DNA of 64,000 nt from Cyanobacterium sp. HL-69 (GTDB lineage Bacteria > Cyanobacteriota > Cyanobacteriia > Cyanobacteriales > Cyanobacteriaceae): positions 2,294,001-2,358,000 of the forward strand of contig CP024912.1 in NCBI GenBank assembly GCA_002813895.1, written 5' to 3'. The translations under genes and the position numbers were made by a program. Below, piece by piece: positions 8,667 through 18,374 of the stretch. The notes beneath the pieces are model-generated. The model worked only from the letters and a program-made list of their open reading frames with translations. It was not told where the DNA came from and made no database searches. The stretch's first letter is position 1. Each line of letters opens with the position of its first letter.

Positions 8667-9299
8667 CTAACGAGTAAAATTAGCCGATAACCACAAAAAA
8701 GAAAAAGTTAATAGACTCACAAATTGATCACTAGAAAAACCTAAACTCAATCCAGAATTAGCCACCACCGTAGCCAATAAGCTACTCACAGAAATAGCAA
8801 TCACAAAACCAAAAAAGCTAACCCCCACCGAGCGCCAAAAAGCCTTACTCTTTCTAAACACAAAAAAGAAACTTGTTCCCAAACCAAAGGTTAACAACAA
8901 AGGTAAAATTTGAGAATCTTGGCTAAACACACTAAGCAAAATTAAGCCCAAGAAAATTAAACCACTAATACTCAACTCCTGCATCGAAGGTTGATCAAGT
9001 AAATCAGTTAACCAATTAGGGGATTGACTTTTATTTTTGGAATAATTAAAAGAAATAGGGGATTTTTTTGTCTCCACTACCTTCTCAGGAAATCGAATTT
9101 GTTCAGGCACCTTAATCTTTCCTTCCTGCCTCAACTTCAATCGATCCATAATTATGGCATCATAAGCTATTTCCACATCATCCCTGATTTGAGCATTGCC
9201 CTCATTCTCTGTCAACAAAATTTCTTTTGCCCTCTGGATTTCTTCAAAAGACGCCGATTCTTCCACTCCAAGGGTGTCATAGGGACTCAAATCACTCAT
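8667..9299 (-). CDS. CPP1-like J-domain-related membrane protein (DUF3353)
   Basis: This 210-residue protein has an N-terminal J-like fold, SPYDTLGVEESASFEEIQRA, that lacks the HPD motif of true DnaJ proteins. A basic linker follows (about 70-100), then a C-terminal block of three to four hydrophobic segments (about 105-205). This is the layout of plant CPP1 (chaperone-like protein of protochlorophyllide oxidoreductase) and its cyanobacterial homologues, which are thought to stabilise POR at membranes. The function here is inferred from the family. It is convergent with the P-type ATPase gene and divergent from glsF. Confidence 0.85.
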   Translation of the reverse strand: MSDLSPYDTLGVEESASFEEIQRAKEILLTENEGNAQIRDDVEIAYDAIIMDRLKLRQEGKIKVPEQIRFPEKVVETKKSPISFNYSKNKSQSPNWLTDLLDQPSMQELSISGLIFLGLILLSVFSQDSQILPLLLTFGLGTSFFFVFRKSKAFWRSVGVSFFGFVIAISVSSLLATVVANSGLSLGFSSDQFVSLLTFSFLWLSANFTR

Positions 9300-9667
9300 T
9301 TTCGCTTTGTCCTCCTAACCTAATTAACTATACTTTATTGGTTGAATTTTTATATTATTTATCTTAATCAAATCCTATTATAGTCTCAATTGCTCAATTG
9401 ATTTAAGAGGAAAAGTTCGATAACAACAAGAATAGAGGTTTTTTTGATCAATTATTTAGGACTCAAACTCTATTTTTTTCCGATGATTCCTCGAATAAGT
9501 AAAATATTGATAACAAAACCTAAAAAAGCCTTAACAATTCTTTATAATAGTAAGAATATATCACCATGGTTATTGAGTAAGGTAAAGCCCTGTCTTACAA
9601 AAGTGCTAAATTATGATAACCATCATGAAGTAATATAACGAATCTAAGCGTATAAGGTCAATATATA
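9300..9667. other. Intergenic region upstream of glsF
   Basis: This 368-base AT-rich region separates the divergent CPP1-like and glsF genes and must hold both promoters. I looked for a GTA-N8-TAC NtcA site and found none with correct spacing. I also saw nothing like the glnA-type glutamine riboswitch. A 64-codon frame at 9444-9638 is low-complexity and not convincing. Confidence 0.5.
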
Positions 9668-12600
9668 ATGAACGACTACAATAATAGCAATTTAACACCA
9701 TTTCAAGGACAACCTTGGCTAGTAGAAGAAAGAGATGCTTGTGGTGTAGGTTTTATTGCCTACCAAGATAATCGTAAATCCCATAAATTAGTAAAAGATG
9801 CGTTAAAAGGTTTAGCCTGTATGGAACACAGGGGAGGATGTGGCGCTGATAGACAAACAGGGGATGGTTCAGGGATTTTAACAGGGATTCCCGTAGCAAT
9901 TTTTAAGACATGGTTTGATGAAAATAATATTGAAATGCCTCCTGCCGAAGAGTGGGGGGTGGGAATGGTCTTTTTACCCCAAGATGAGAAGGAAGCGCAA
10001 GAAGGGCGTAAATTTGTAGAGGAAATGGTAGAGGTAGAAAGCCTCAAAACCTTAGGATGGAGAGAAGTTCCCGTTAATTCTGATGTATTAGGAGAACAGG
10101 CGAAGGAAAATCAACCCCGCATTGAGCAAATCATCGTTACTTCTGGCACAAAACATTATAAAGGGGATGAATTAGATCGTCGTTTATACGTTGCGCGTTC
10201 CCGTGTTGGTAAGAAATTAAGTGATAATTTTTATATTTGTTCTTTCTCCTGTCGTACCATTGTTTATAAAGGCTTGGTACAAGGGGATGTATTAGAAACA
10301 TTCTATGGAGATTTAAGTAACCCCGCCTACGAAAGTCGTTTTGCAGTATATCACCGTCGTTTTAGTACCAATACTGTACCCAAATGGCCCTTTGCTCAAC
10401 CCATGCGAGTATTAGGACATAACGGGGAAATTAACACCCTCATTGGTAACATTAACTGGATGAGCGTACGGGAAGCAAATTTAGAACTTCCAGGGTGGAC
10501 AAAAGAAGAGTTTGAAGGTGTCACCCCCATTGTGAACATGAATAACAGTGACTCTTATAACCTTGATAGTTCTCTCGAATTATTGGTGCGTACAGGGCGT
10601 AGTATTCCCGAAGCTCTCATGATTCTGGTGCCTGAAGCCTACGAAAATCAACCTGACTTGGAAAAATATCCCGAAATTCTCGACTTTTACCATTACTATG
10701 CGGGGTTAAAAGAGCCTTGGGATGGGCCTGCTTTATTGGCGTTTAGTGAAGGAAAAACCGTAGGGGCTTGTTTAGATCGTAATGGTTTGCGTCCTGCCCG
10801 TTATGCTATCACTAAGGATGGATATGTGGTGGTAGGTTCAGAGGCTGGGGTGGTTGATTTAGATGAATCAGAAATTATCGAAAAAGGTAAGCTTGGCCCT
10901 GGTCAAATGATTGTGGTGGATTTAGAAAATAATAAGCTCCTCAAAAACTGGGAAATCAAACAGGAAATCGCTTCTCAAAAACCCTATGGGCAATGGTTGA
11001 AAGAGTATCGTTTACATCTTGATAGAAAAGCATTTGAAACCACAGGGGAAGGAGCGCTCCTAACCTCCCTTAATAATGGGGGAACAGATTTGGTACAGTT
11101 GCAGACGGCTTTTGGTTATACCCAAGAGGACGTAGAAATGATCATTACTGCCATGGCAAGGGATGGAAAAGAGCCTACTTTCTGTATGGGTGACGATATT
11201 CCTTTGGCGGTGTTATCTGATAAGTCTCGTTTGTTGTATGACTACTTTAAACAGCGTTTTGCTCAGGTAACTAACCCCCCTATTGATCCTTTACGGGAAA
11301 ATTTGGTCATGTCTTTGGAGATGCACCTAGGGAAAAGGGGTAATTTACTCCACATCGAGCCAGAAAATGCCCATACTTTGGTGATTGATTCTCCTGTGTT
11401 GTCGGAGTCGGATTTAGAGTTTATCAAAAAGTCTGATTTGGCTACGGTTGAATTATCTACTCTTCTCCCTATCACTGATGGCCCTGACGGTTTAAAATCT
11501 GCTTTGGAAAGATTATGTGATCAAGCTACAGAGGCTGTTAATGAAGGTCATCAGGTAATTGTACTGAGCGATCGCACCCCAGTTAATAAGGTTGGAATTG
11601 GTGCAGACACTTCCTATATTCCCCCTCTGTTGGCGGTAGGTGCAGTGCATCAACATTTAATTAAAGAAGGATTACGCCTTAACACTTCTTTGGTGGTAGA
11701 TACGGCTCAGTGTTGGAGTACCCACCATTACGCTTGTCTGGTAGGCTTTGGGGCTTCGGCGGTATGTCCTTATCTCACTTTACAAACTATTTCTAGTTGG
11801 TGGCACGACAGCAAAACTCAGAAGTTGATGAACAATGAAAAAATCGAAAAGATTTCTGAGGTAGAAGCCCTTAATCGTTATCGTAAATCCGTGGAAGCTG
11901 GATTGTTCAAAATCCTTTCTAAGATGGGAATTTCTCTCTTGGCTTCCTACCATGGCGCTCAGATTTTTGAGTGTATCGGTTTGGGTGCTGATGTCATTGA
12001 GTTGGCGTTTAAGGGTACCACTAGCCGTGTGGGTGGTTTAAACTTGGCGGAGGTAGCGAATGAGGTAATTTGTTTCCATCAAAAAGCCTTCCCTGAGTTA
12101 CAAGCCAAGAAGTTGGAAAACTACGGTTATATCAACTACAAAAAAGGCGGTGAGTATCACATGAACTCCCCTGAAATGGCGAAGTCTTTGCATAAGGCGG
12201 TATCTACCTATGGTACTCAGGAGGGATATGATCACTATGACTGGTACAGTAATTATTTACAACAGCGCCCCGTAACTGCATTGCGTGATTTACTAGAGTT
12301 TAACTCTGACCGAGATTCTATCTCTATTGATGAGGTGGAGTCTGTAGAGGACATTGTAAAACGTTTTTGTACGGGGGGTATGTCCTTGGGGGCATTGAGC
12401 CAAGAAGCCCATGAAACCCTTGCGATCGCCATGAACCGTATCGGTGGAAAATCTAACTCTGGAGAAGGAGGGGAGGATCCTAACCGTTACAATATCATTG
12501 ATGAAGTAGATGGAGAGGGTAAAAGTGCTTTATTCCCCCACCTTCATGGGTTGAAAAAGGGCGATCGCGCCGCCTCCGCCATCAAACAAATTGCCTCTGG

Positions 12601-14302
12601 ACGTTTTGGAGTCACCCCTGAATATTTAATGAGTGGTCAACAACTCGAAATCAAAATGGCGCAGGGTGCAAAACCAGGGGAAGGAGGACAGTTACCAGGG
12701 AAAAAAGTGAGCGAATATATCGCCATGTTACGTCGTTCTAAACCAGGTGTCACCCTCATTTCTCCTCCTCCTCACCACGACATCTACTCCATTGAGGATT
12801 TAGCCCAGCTAATCCATGACTTACACCAAATCAACCCCACTGCCAATGTATCCGTTAAATTGGTAGCGGAAATCGGTATCGGTACCATCGCCGCTGGGGT
12901 AGCCAAAGCCAACGCTGATGTTATCCAAATTTCTGGCCATGATGGCGGTACGGGTGCATCTCCCTTAAGTTCCATCAAACACGCTGGATGTCCTTGGGAA
13001 TTGGGGGTTACAGAAGTACACCGCACCCTAGTTGAAAATCAACTGCGCGATCGCGTCTTACTCCGTGCCGATGGTGGTTTAAAAACTGGTTGGGATATTA
13101 TCATGGCGGCATTAATGGGCGCTGAAGAATATGGTTTCGGTAGCATTGCGATGATTGCCGAGGGTTGTATCATGGCGAGGGTTTGCCATACCAACCAATG
13201 CCCTGTGGGGGTTGCCACCCAACAAGAAAGACTACGTAAACGTTTTTCTGGAGTACCCGGAGATGTGGTTAACTTCTTTTACTTTGTAGCGGAAGAAGTG
13301 CGCTCTATCCTTGCTAAATTAGGCTATCGCACCTTAAACGAAATTATTGGACGGGGTGACTTATTAACCTATCGTCAATCTGCCCAACTGGCTAAAACCA
13401 AGGCTTTGGTATTAGACTGTTTAACCAATCTCCCTGATGTGAAAACCAACCGTGATTGGTTAAACCATGGCGATACCCACACCAACGGGAATGTTTTGGA
13501 TGATGAAATCCTCGCTGATAGTGTCGTTACCGATGCCATTAGTAATCATGGCAATGTCACCAAAGAGATTAAGATCATAAATACTGATCGCTCCGTGGGT
13601 GCCAGAATTGCGGGAGTAATTGCTAAACAATACGGCGATTACGGCTTCAAAGGACAACTAAACCTTAATTTCACTGGTAGTTGTGGACAGAGTTTTGGTG
13701 CTTTCAACGTTCAAGGGATGAACATTCACCTCGAAGGGGAAGCCAACGACTATGTAGGTAAAGGTATCAACGGCGGACAAATTGTAATTGTGCCTCCTAG
13801 CAATGTCACCTTTGAGGCTTCAGAAAACGTCATCCTAGGTAATACTTGTTTATATGGTGCCACGGGGGGAGAGTTGTACGCCAATGGACGGGCAGGAGAG
13901 CGTTTTGGGGTGCGTAACTCCAACGCTACTGCCGTAATTGAGGGTGCAGGAGATCACTGTTGTGAATACATGACAGGGGGCTTAATCGTTGTCCTCGGTA
14001 GTGTTGGGCGTAATGTGGGCGCTGGTATGACTGGCGGTTTAGGTTACTTCCTCGATGAAGAAGGCAATTTTGAAGCTAAGGTTAACCCTGAAATTGTCTC
14101 TATTCAGCGCATATCTACCCCAGAAGGAGAAGCTCAATTAAAAGAGTTAGTTACTAATCATGTAGAGAAAACAGGTAGTAAAAAAGGTCAATTAATCCTT
14201 GATAATTGGTCAGAATATTTACCCAAATTCTGGCAGGTTGTACCTCCTTCGGAAGCGGAAAATCCTGAAGTAAAGGCTCAAAAAGAGTTAACTCAGGTGT
14301 AA
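9668..14302 (+). CDS. glsF: Ferredoxin-dependent glutamate synthase, large subunit
   Basis: This 1544-residue enzyme converts 2-oxoglutarate and glutamine to two glutamates using reduced ferredoxin, the second step of the GS-GOGAT cycle. A 24-residue propeptide precedes the class II amidotransferase nucleophile Cys25 in ERDACGVGF. The central and FMN-binding domains follow. The 3Fe-4S cluster ligands are in [17 protein letters not shown] near residue 1166, and the C-terminal GxGxG beta-helix domain starts near 1250. The length matches cyanobacterial GlsF, and no NADPH-type small subunit gene is next to it. A hairpin terminator follows the stop. Confidence 0.97.
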   Translation: MNDYNNSNLTPFQGQPWLVEERDACGVGFIAYQDNRKSHKLVKDALKGLACMEHRGGCGADRQTGDGSGILTGIPVAIFKTWFDENNIEMPPAEEWGVGMVFLPQDEKEAQEGRKFVEEMVEVESLKTLGWREVPVNSDVLGEQAKENQPRIEQIIVTSGTKHYKGDELDRRLYVARSRVGKKLSDNFYICSFSCRTIVYKGLVQGDVLETFYGDLSNPAYESRFAVYHRRFSTNTVPKWPFAQPMRVLGHNGEINTLIGNINWMSVREANLELPGWTKEEFEGVTPIVNMNNSDSYNLDSSLELLVRTGRSIPEALMILVPEAYENQPDLEKYPEILDFYHYYAGLKEPWDGPALLAFSEGKTVGACLDRNGLRPARYAITKDGYVVVGSEAGVVDLDESEIIEKGKLGPGQMIVVDLENNKLLKNWEIKQEIASQKPYGQWLKEYRLHLDRKAFETTGEGALLTSLNNGGTDLVQLQTAFGYTQEDVEMIITAMARDGKEPTFCMGDDIPLAVLSDKSRLLYDYFKQRFAQVTNPPIDPLRENLVMSLEMHLGKRGNLLHIEPENAHTLVIDSPVLSESDLEFIKKSDLATVELSTLLPITDGPDGLKSALERLCDQATEAVNEGHQVIVLSDRTPVNKVGIGADTSYIPPLLAVGAVHQHLIKEGLRLNTSLVVDTAQCWSTHHYACLVGFGASAVCPYLTLQTISSWWHDSKTQKLMNNEKIEKISEVEALNRYRKSVEAGLFKILSKMGISLLASYHGAQIFECIGLGADVIELAFKGTTSRVGGLNLAEVANEVICFHQKAFPELQAKKLENYGYINYKKGGEYHMNSPEMAKSLHKAVSTYGTQEGYDHYDWYSNYLQQRPVTALRDLLEFNSDRDSISIDEVESVEDIVKRFCTGGMSLGALSQEAHETLAIAMNRIGGKSNSGEGGEDPNRYNIIDEVDGEGKSALFPHLHGLKKGDRAASAIKQIASGRFGVTPEYLMSGQQLEIKMAQGAKPGEGGQLPGKKVSEYIAMLRRSKPGVTLISPPPHHDIYSIEDLAQLIHDLHQINPTANVSVKLVAEIGIGTIAAGVAKANADVIQISGHDGGTGASPLSSIKHAGCPWELGVTEVHRTLVENQLRDRVLLRADGGLKTGWDIIMAALMGAEEYGFGSIAMIAEGCIMARVCHTNQCPVGVATQQERLRKRFSGVPGDVVNFFYFVAEEVRSILAKLGYRTLNEIIGRGDLLTYRQSAQLAKTKALVLDCLTNLPDVKTNRDWLNHGDTHTNGNVLDDEILADSVVTDAISNHGNVTKEIKIINTDRSVGARIAGVIAKQYGDYGFKGQLNLNFTGSCGQSFGAFNVQGMNIHLEGEANDYVGKGINGGQIVIVPPSNVTFEASENVILGNTCLYGATGGELYANGRAGERFGVRNSNATAVIEGAGDHCCEYMTGGLIVVLGSVGRNVGAGMTGGLGYFLDEEGNFEAKVNPEIVSIQRISTPEGEAQLKELVTNHVEKTGSKKGQLILDNWSEYLPKFWQVVPPSEAENPEVKAQKELTQV

Positions 14303-14309
14303 TTTAAAT

Positions 14310-14340
14310 GGGGTGGGCAATGTCCACCCTGATTATTTTT
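14310..14340 (+). terminator. Terminator after glsF
   Basis: The stem GGGTGG (14311-14316) pairs with CCACCC (14324-14329) across a 7-base loop. A T-rich tail (GATTATTTTT) follows. It lies just after the glsF stop and before the convergent SIMPL gene. Confidence 0.7.
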
Positions 14341-14403
14341 CATTCACAAAAAGACAATCCCTCTTTAATGCCTTTGGGAAATAACTAGTTTCATTTTTTA
14401 TTC

Positions 14404-15117
14404 TCAATATCTAATCTGTAGGGTAACAGATGCCCTCACTTCCTGTTCGCCAGCTACCACAGGAGTTGAAGGGGCGCTAGATAGTGCCGCTCTGTCGCTC
14501 ATACTTTCCATCATCAAAGGACGAGGGGTATTTGCCCCATTGATATTGATTGTAATGACTTCTTGAGGGGTTAAGTTTAAGGCACCCAGGACAGCCTGAG
14601 ATTGTCTTTGAGCATCATCGGTGGCTTTTTGCAATGCTCGACTTTGGGCTTGATTGATGGCGTTTTCTGTGGCGGTAAAACTAACACTATCGATACGTGT
14701 AGCACCAACATTCACGGTTTCATCTAAAATAGTACCCACTTGGTCAATACTTGTTTCAAAGCTAACTAAGTTTGTGGCAGTATAGTTAACTAACTGACGG
14801 CGATTATCGTCATATCTATAATTAGGACGTAGTTGAATACCTGTAGTCTGTAGCTTTTCTACATTGTTAGAACGTAATATTTCCAGTAAGGCGGTAGTAC
14901 GTTGGGCCACTTCTTGCTGAATTTGGGCTGGATTTTGCCCTTCTATTTCTACTCCCATCTGCACTGTAGCGATGGTGGTGGGGATAGATTCGATTCCTTG
15001 CCCTGTCACTGTGATAGTTTTGACTATTTGTTCTTGAGCAATAACTGGAGATGTTAGCATTAGGGTTGAAATACCTAAAGACAAAAGAGTTTTGTTTATG
15101 GGTTGAATAAAAAACAT
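14404..15117 (-). CDS. SIMPL domain (DUF541) secreted protein
   Basis: This 237-residue protein has an N-terminal signal peptide (hydrophobic stretch near 9-25 ending VIAQ). It then shows the SIMPL/BP26-type fold: ITVTGQGIESIPTTIATVQMGVE at the start of the mature chain and RASVTLQIRY at the C-terminus. It is expected in the periplasm or outer envelope. Members form channel-like or ring-like oligomers in some bacteria (BP26), but their function in cyanobacteria is unknown. It is convergent with glsF and lies 31 bases downstream of the cyclotransferase-like gene on the same strand. Confidence 0.85.
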   Translation of the reverse strand: MFFIQPINKTLLSLGISTLMLTSPVIAQEQIVKTITVTGQGIESIPTTIATVQMGVEIEGQNPAQIQQEVAQRTTALLEILRSNNVEKLQTTGIQLRPNYRYDDNRRQLVNYTATNLVSFETSIDQVGTILDETVNVGATRIDSVSFTATENAINQAQSRALQKATDDAQRQSQAVLGALNLTPQEVITININGANTPRPLMMESMSDRAALSSAPSTPVVAGEQEVRASVTLQIRY

Positions 15118-15148
15118 AATGTTATGGTTTGTTTGTTATGGTGTTGGT

Positions 15149-15541
15149 TTAATGGCTTTTCCATTCCCCTGATAAGATTAAGATTCCTTTATAAAAGTTG
15201 ATCTTATCTTGGCTCATAAAATAAGTCCATGCTTGATCTATCGGATTGTTATTATGATCATACACGGTTACTTTTTCCCTTTGATAATCATTCCAATGAG
15301 GCTCTCTATTTTCTTGGTAACCTTCTAGTTGGTCTATTTTTTCTAATGGTGATGAGTCGGGAAAGGTGAGCAAATATCCTTTTACTTTATTTTCACTTTT
15401 AATCATAGCTGGATAACCTAAAGATAAAGAATATATATCTCCATGAGTCCAGCATTTTTGTTCTTTAATGGTTTTCAGTGCACAGTATAGATAGTAATTT
15501 ACTTCTTGGGGTTTGAGAGTACCGTAAACAAAAACGTTCAT
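15149..15541 (-). CDS. Gamma-glutamylcyclotransferase-like (AIG2/GGCT fold) protein
   Basis: This 130-residue protein opens with MNVFVYGTLKPQEVNYYL, the YGTLK substrate-binding loop typical of the GGCT/AIG2 fold, and keeps the family pattern LEKIDQLEGY. GGCT enzymes cyclise gamma-glutamyl groups to 5-oxoproline, for example in glutathione turnover. Many bacterial members are uncharacterised, so the substrate is uncertain. It precedes the SIMPL gene on the minus strand and is divergent from the ABC ATPase gene. Confidence 0.85.
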   Translation of the reverse strand: MNVFVYGTLKPQEVNYYLYCALKTIKEQKCWTHGDIYSLSLGYPAMIKSENKVKGYLLTFPDSSPLEKIDQLEGYQENREPHWNDYQREKVTVYDHNNNPIDQAWTYFMSQDKINFYKGILILSGEWKSH

Positions 15542-15654
15542 ATTGTTTTAGTGTAATTTGTTTCCTCATATTTCATCCATTACATATTAGCCAATGATTT
15601 TTAGAAATCAACCACAAAGTTTGAAAAATACCTATATCAATAGATGCTTTGCTA

Positions 15655-15660
15655 TATAAT
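15655..15660 (+). promoter_or_regulatory. Candidate -10 element for the amino-acid ABC ATPase gene
   Basis: A perfect TATAAT lies 33 bases upstream of ATG 15694. It overlaps the alternative TTG-initiated extension of the frame, which supports 15694 as the true start. No good -35 box at 17-base spacing is visible. Confidence 0.45.
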
Positions 15661-15693
15661 GATTACCTACTGATTTGCAAAGGGGATTTTTTG

Positions 15694-16479
15694 ATGAGTC
15701 AAGGGCGGATAGTCAATGAGTCTGATTATATTTTGGAGGCTACTAATCTATCTAAAAGTTTTGGTGGTTTAAAGGCGGTTGATAAGGCTAGTATCCAAGT
15801 TGATAGGGGTACTATTACAGGGTTGATTGGGCCTAATGGCGCTGGAAAAAGCACTTTATTTAATCTTCTTTCTAATTTTTTGGTGGCTGATGAGGGAAAA
15901 ATTATTTTTGATGGACAGGTTATTAATAATGTGAGTCCCCATCGCATTGCAAGAAAAGGCTTTATTCGCACTTTTCAGGTGGCAAGGGTTTTATCTCGGT
16001 TGACGGTGCTGGAGAATATGTTATTGGCAAGTCAAACTCAGAAAGGGGAAAATTTACTGCGGGTTTTTGTGCAACCTCATAAAATTAGACAACAGGAAAG
16101 GGAAAGCAAGGAAAAGGCGATCGCAATTTTGGAGTCCGTAGGCTTGTTAGAAAAAGCCCATGATTATGCGGGGGCATTATCTGGGGGGCAGCGAAAATTA
16201 TTAGAAATGGCTCGAACTTTGATGACTAACCCTAAATTGATTTTATTAGATGAACCAGCAGCGGGGGTTAATCCTACTCTGATTAATCAAATTTGTGAAC
16301 ACATTGTGACATGGAATAAACAGGGCATTTCTTTTTTAATTATTGAGCATAATATGGATGTGATTATGTCTTTGTGTAGCCATGTTTGGGTGTTGGCAGA
16401 AGGTGCAAACTTAGCTGATGGTACCCCTGAATTTATCCAGTCTAATGAACAAGTTTTAGAAGCATATTTAGGAGGATAG
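15694..16479 (+). CDS. LivG/NatA-type ABC transporter ATP-binding protein (branched-chain or neutral amino acids)
   Basis: This 261-residue ATPase has Walker A GPNGAGKST, the ABC signature LSGGQRKLLEMAR and Walker B LILLDEPAAGVNP. The LivG-type insert FIRTFQVARVLSRLTVLENM and the C-terminal extension LADGTPEFIQSNEQVLEAYLGG place it in the HAAT family. In Synechocystis such subunits (NatA) serve neutral amino acid uptake. No permease, second ATPase or binding protein lies beside it; cyanobacteria often scatter these genes. The frame extends upstream to a TTG at 15649. ATG 15694 is chosen because AAGGGGA lies ahead of it and a TATAAT falls inside the extension. Confidence 0.9.
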   Translation: MSQGRIVNESDYILEATNLSKSFGGLKAVDKASIQVDRGTITGLIGPNGAGKSTLFNLLSNFLVADEGKIIFDGQVINNVSPHRIARKGFIRTFQVARVLSRLTVLENMLLASQTQKGENLLRVFVQPHKIRQQERESKEKAIAILESVGLLEKAHDYAGALSGGQRKLLEMARTLMTNPKLILLDEPAAGVNPTLINQICEHIVTWNKQGISFLIIEHNMDVIMSLCSHVWVLAEGANLADGTPEFIQSNEQVLEAYLGG

Positions 16480-16579
16480 GGAAAGGAATGGAGAATTTAG
16501 AATGAAGAATTTAGAATGACAAGTAATCAAAAATCATTGCCTATTCTGCATTTTCATTACTCCACTTTTTCATCAAAGT

Positions 16580-17227
16580 CTAATTATGTTGATATTCAAT
16601 CATGGCAACAGATACTCGTTTATCCTTCAATGTGTTGATAAAGCGATGATTTTCTTGCCATCCTAGTCGATTAAACTGATTTAATTCTCCTTCGGATAAA
16701 GCCCAAGGAGGGCCGCCAGGGGCTTCTTCGGTGTCTCGAAGATGGGTCAAAATCAGGAGAGTAGCGGAGGGTTTTGCAAGGGATGAAACGGCTTCCATAA
16801 CTTGATTTCGCACATCAAGGGGAAGGGCTTGAATGGTGCGACATTCCCAGACAAGGTCAAACTGTTGTTGCCAGCGAGGAGGAAGCTCAAAAATATCAGC
16901 GGTAGCATAATCAACGGGGCTATCAGGAAATCTTTGCTTACACCAATTAATAGCAGTGGAGGAAACATCAAAGGCTATTACATCATATCCTGCTTCTGTA
17001 AGGGCTTGGGCATCGTCTCCTAACCCACAACCGATGACTATTGCTTGGGGTTTTTCTTTTCCAGTGAGGGGATTATTTTCTAACCATTCTATTAACTGAT
17101 GACTAGGTTTTTGGGTTGCCCAAGGAATTTGCTCTGGATTGTGATGGGCTTGGGCGTACAATTCCTCAAACCATCCTGATGGTTGATTTTTCTGGAGATG
17201 TTTTTCTACTAGGTTTTTGATTTCCAT
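16580..17227 (-). CDS. TPMT-family class I SAM-dependent methyltransferase
   Basis: This 215-residue protein has SAM motif I AIVIGCGLGDDAQALTEAGY and motif II VIAFDVSSTAINW. The thiopurine-methyltransferase-family signature is present too (FDLVWECRTIQAL, then APGGPPWALSEGEL). The family includes thiol, thiopurine and halide methyltransferases; the substrate here is unknown. ATG 17227 is two bases after the ispE stop, so the genes are probably co-translated. A longer GTG-initiated frame from 17281 would overlap ispE by 52 bases and is less likely. Confidence 0.85.
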   Translation of the reverse strand: MEIKNLVEKHLQKNQPSGWFEELYAQAHHNPEQIPWATQKPSHQLIEWLENNPLTGKEKPQAIVIGCGLGDDAQALTEAGYDVIAFDVSSTAINWCKQRFPDSPVDYATADIFELPPRWQQQFDLVWECRTIQALPLDVRNQVMEAVSSLAKPSATLLILTHLRDTEEAPGGPPWALSEGELNQFNRLGWQENHRFINTLKDKRVSVAMIEYQHN

Positions 17228-17229
17228 GG

Positions 17230-18180
17230 TTATTTGTGTTGGGTGGTGATGATGCCATGGGAACACATTTTTGTTATCCACATTTCAAGGTTTGGATCGT
17301 TTATTTCTTTGCTAATAGTATCTTTAATCTGGTTAGCCTGTTCTTGATTTTTGCAGAGGGCAAATACGGTGGGACCTGAGCCTGACATCATGGCACCAAG
17401 GACATTTTGGGTTTTAAATTTGTCAATCAGGTTTTTGACTTCGGGATATTCGGGCAAGACGCTTTTTTGTAAGTCGTTGTATAGCAGTTTGCCGATTTGT
17501 TTTGAGTCTTTATGGGCGATCGCCCGTACCAATTCCCCTGAGTGGACGGCATGGGTGCGCTGACTGACTCCATGGCTATCTTGGACATAGAGATCATGAA
17601 ATTCTTCTCGGTAGGTTTTGTAAGCCCAAGGGGTAGAAACGCTGATATTACTATATTTTGCCAAAATCACCCAAATATTATCGAGGTGGGGCAACGGCTC
17701 AATTTGTTCTCCTCTCCCTGTGGCGATCGCACTTCCCCCTGCAATACAAAAAGGCACATCAGAGCCGAGATAGGTTGCCAAGTCTCTTAATTCAGGTTGG
17801 GTTAAGCCTAAACCCCATAATAAATTTATCCCCACCAAAACCGCTGCCGCATTAGTTGAACCTCCTGCCAATCCTGCACACACAGGAATGTTTTTCTCGA
17901 TATGAATATCGACCCCCCCAAAGTTACTGGCTTGGGTAGGATAATTTTTTTGCATCAACTGCACTGCTTTATAAGCTAAATTGCTGTTATCGAGGGGGAC
18001 TTGGGGATTTTGACAAAAAACTCGGATTTCTTCTTTTCCATTGGCTCTGATGTCGATAACGTCCCCTAGGGCAACACTTTGCATGATCATTACTAATTCA
18101 TGGTAGCCATCAGGACGATCGCCTATAATTTCTAAATGAAGATTTATTTTCGCAGGGGCAAATAATGAATAAGATTGCAT
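17230..18180 (-). CDS. ispE: 4-diphosphocytidyl-2-C-methyl-D-erythritol kinase
   Basis: This 316-residue GHMP kinase of the MEP isoprenoid pathway phosphorylates the 2-hydroxyl of CDP-methylerythritol. The N-terminus SLFAPAKINLHLEIIGDRPDGYHEL carries the catalytic Lys region. The GHMP ATP-binding loop is IPVCAGLAGGSTNAAA, and the third motif is GAMMSGSGPTVFAL. The listed frame could open at a TTG at 18198; ATG 18180 is chosen because the protein then begins right at the conserved strand. It is followed two bases later by the methyltransferase. Confidence 0.96.
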   Translation of the reverse strand: MQSYSLFAPAKINLHLEIIGDRPDGYHELVMIMQSVALGDVIDIRANGKEEIRVFCQNPQVPLDNSNLAYKAVQLMQKNYPTQASNFGGVDIHIEKNIPVCAGLAGGSTNAAAVLVGINLLWGLGLTQPELRDLATYLGSDVPFCIAGGSAIATGRGEQIEPLPHLDNIWVILAKYSNISVSTPWAYKTYREEFHDLYVQDSHGVSQRTHAVHSGELVRAIAHKDSKQIGKLLYNDLQKSVLPEYPEVKNLIDKFKTQNVLGAMMSGSGPTVFALCKNQEQANQIKDTISKEINDPNLEMWITKMCSHGIITTQHK

Positions 18181-18245
18181 AACATGAACACTCGACAAAG
18201 TTAATAAATAAATTTTATCAAGTCATGGTATTTAATGTATAAAGC

Positions 18246-18277
18246 AAAAATCACCCCGTGAACTAATCAAGGGTGAC
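18246..18277 (-). terminator. Terminator downstream of tRNA-Leu
   Basis: On the minus strand the stem TCACCC...GGGTGA is followed by TTTTT, about 17 bases after the tRNA 3' end and before ispE. Confidence 0.7.
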
Positions 18278-18292
18278 TTTCAAGATATATTA

Positions 18293-18374
18293 TGGGCAGA
18301 GCGAGACTCGAACTCGCACGACCGAAGCCGCCACATTTTGAGTGTGGTGCGTCTACCAATTTCGCCATCCGCCC
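18293..18374 (-). tRNA. trnL-CAA: tRNA-Leu (anticodon CAA)
   Basis: This 82-nt class II tRNA folds fully. The acceptor stem GGGCGGA pairs with TCTGCCC (one G-T wobble) with discriminator A. The anticodon stem is CCACA/TGTGG, with loop CTCAAAA giving anticodon CAA. A long variable arm (CGGCTTCGGTCG) and the T-loop GTTCGAGTC are present. CCA is not encoded. Its 5' end overlaps the 3' end of the upstream M48 protease reading frame on the same strand by 22 bases. Confidence 0.96.

Noticed and set aside
9444-9638. 64-codon frame upstream of glsF
   Set aside because: Low-complexity Lys/Ile-rich product, no ribosome-binding site, no recognised motif, lies in the glsF promoter gap.
9300-9667. NtcA site or glutamine riboswitch upstream of glsF
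   Set aside because: No GTA-N8-TAC with correct spacing; GTA...TAC near 9581 has the wrong distance. No glnA-type RNA motif seen.
16802-17023. 73-codon plus-strand frame inside the methyltransferase gene
   Set aside because: A mirror of the coding bias of the real gene; no independent support.
17228-17281. GTG-initiated extension of the methyltransferase over ispE
   Set aside because: It would overlap ispE by 52 bases with a His-rich, unconserved extension; ATG 17227 fits better.
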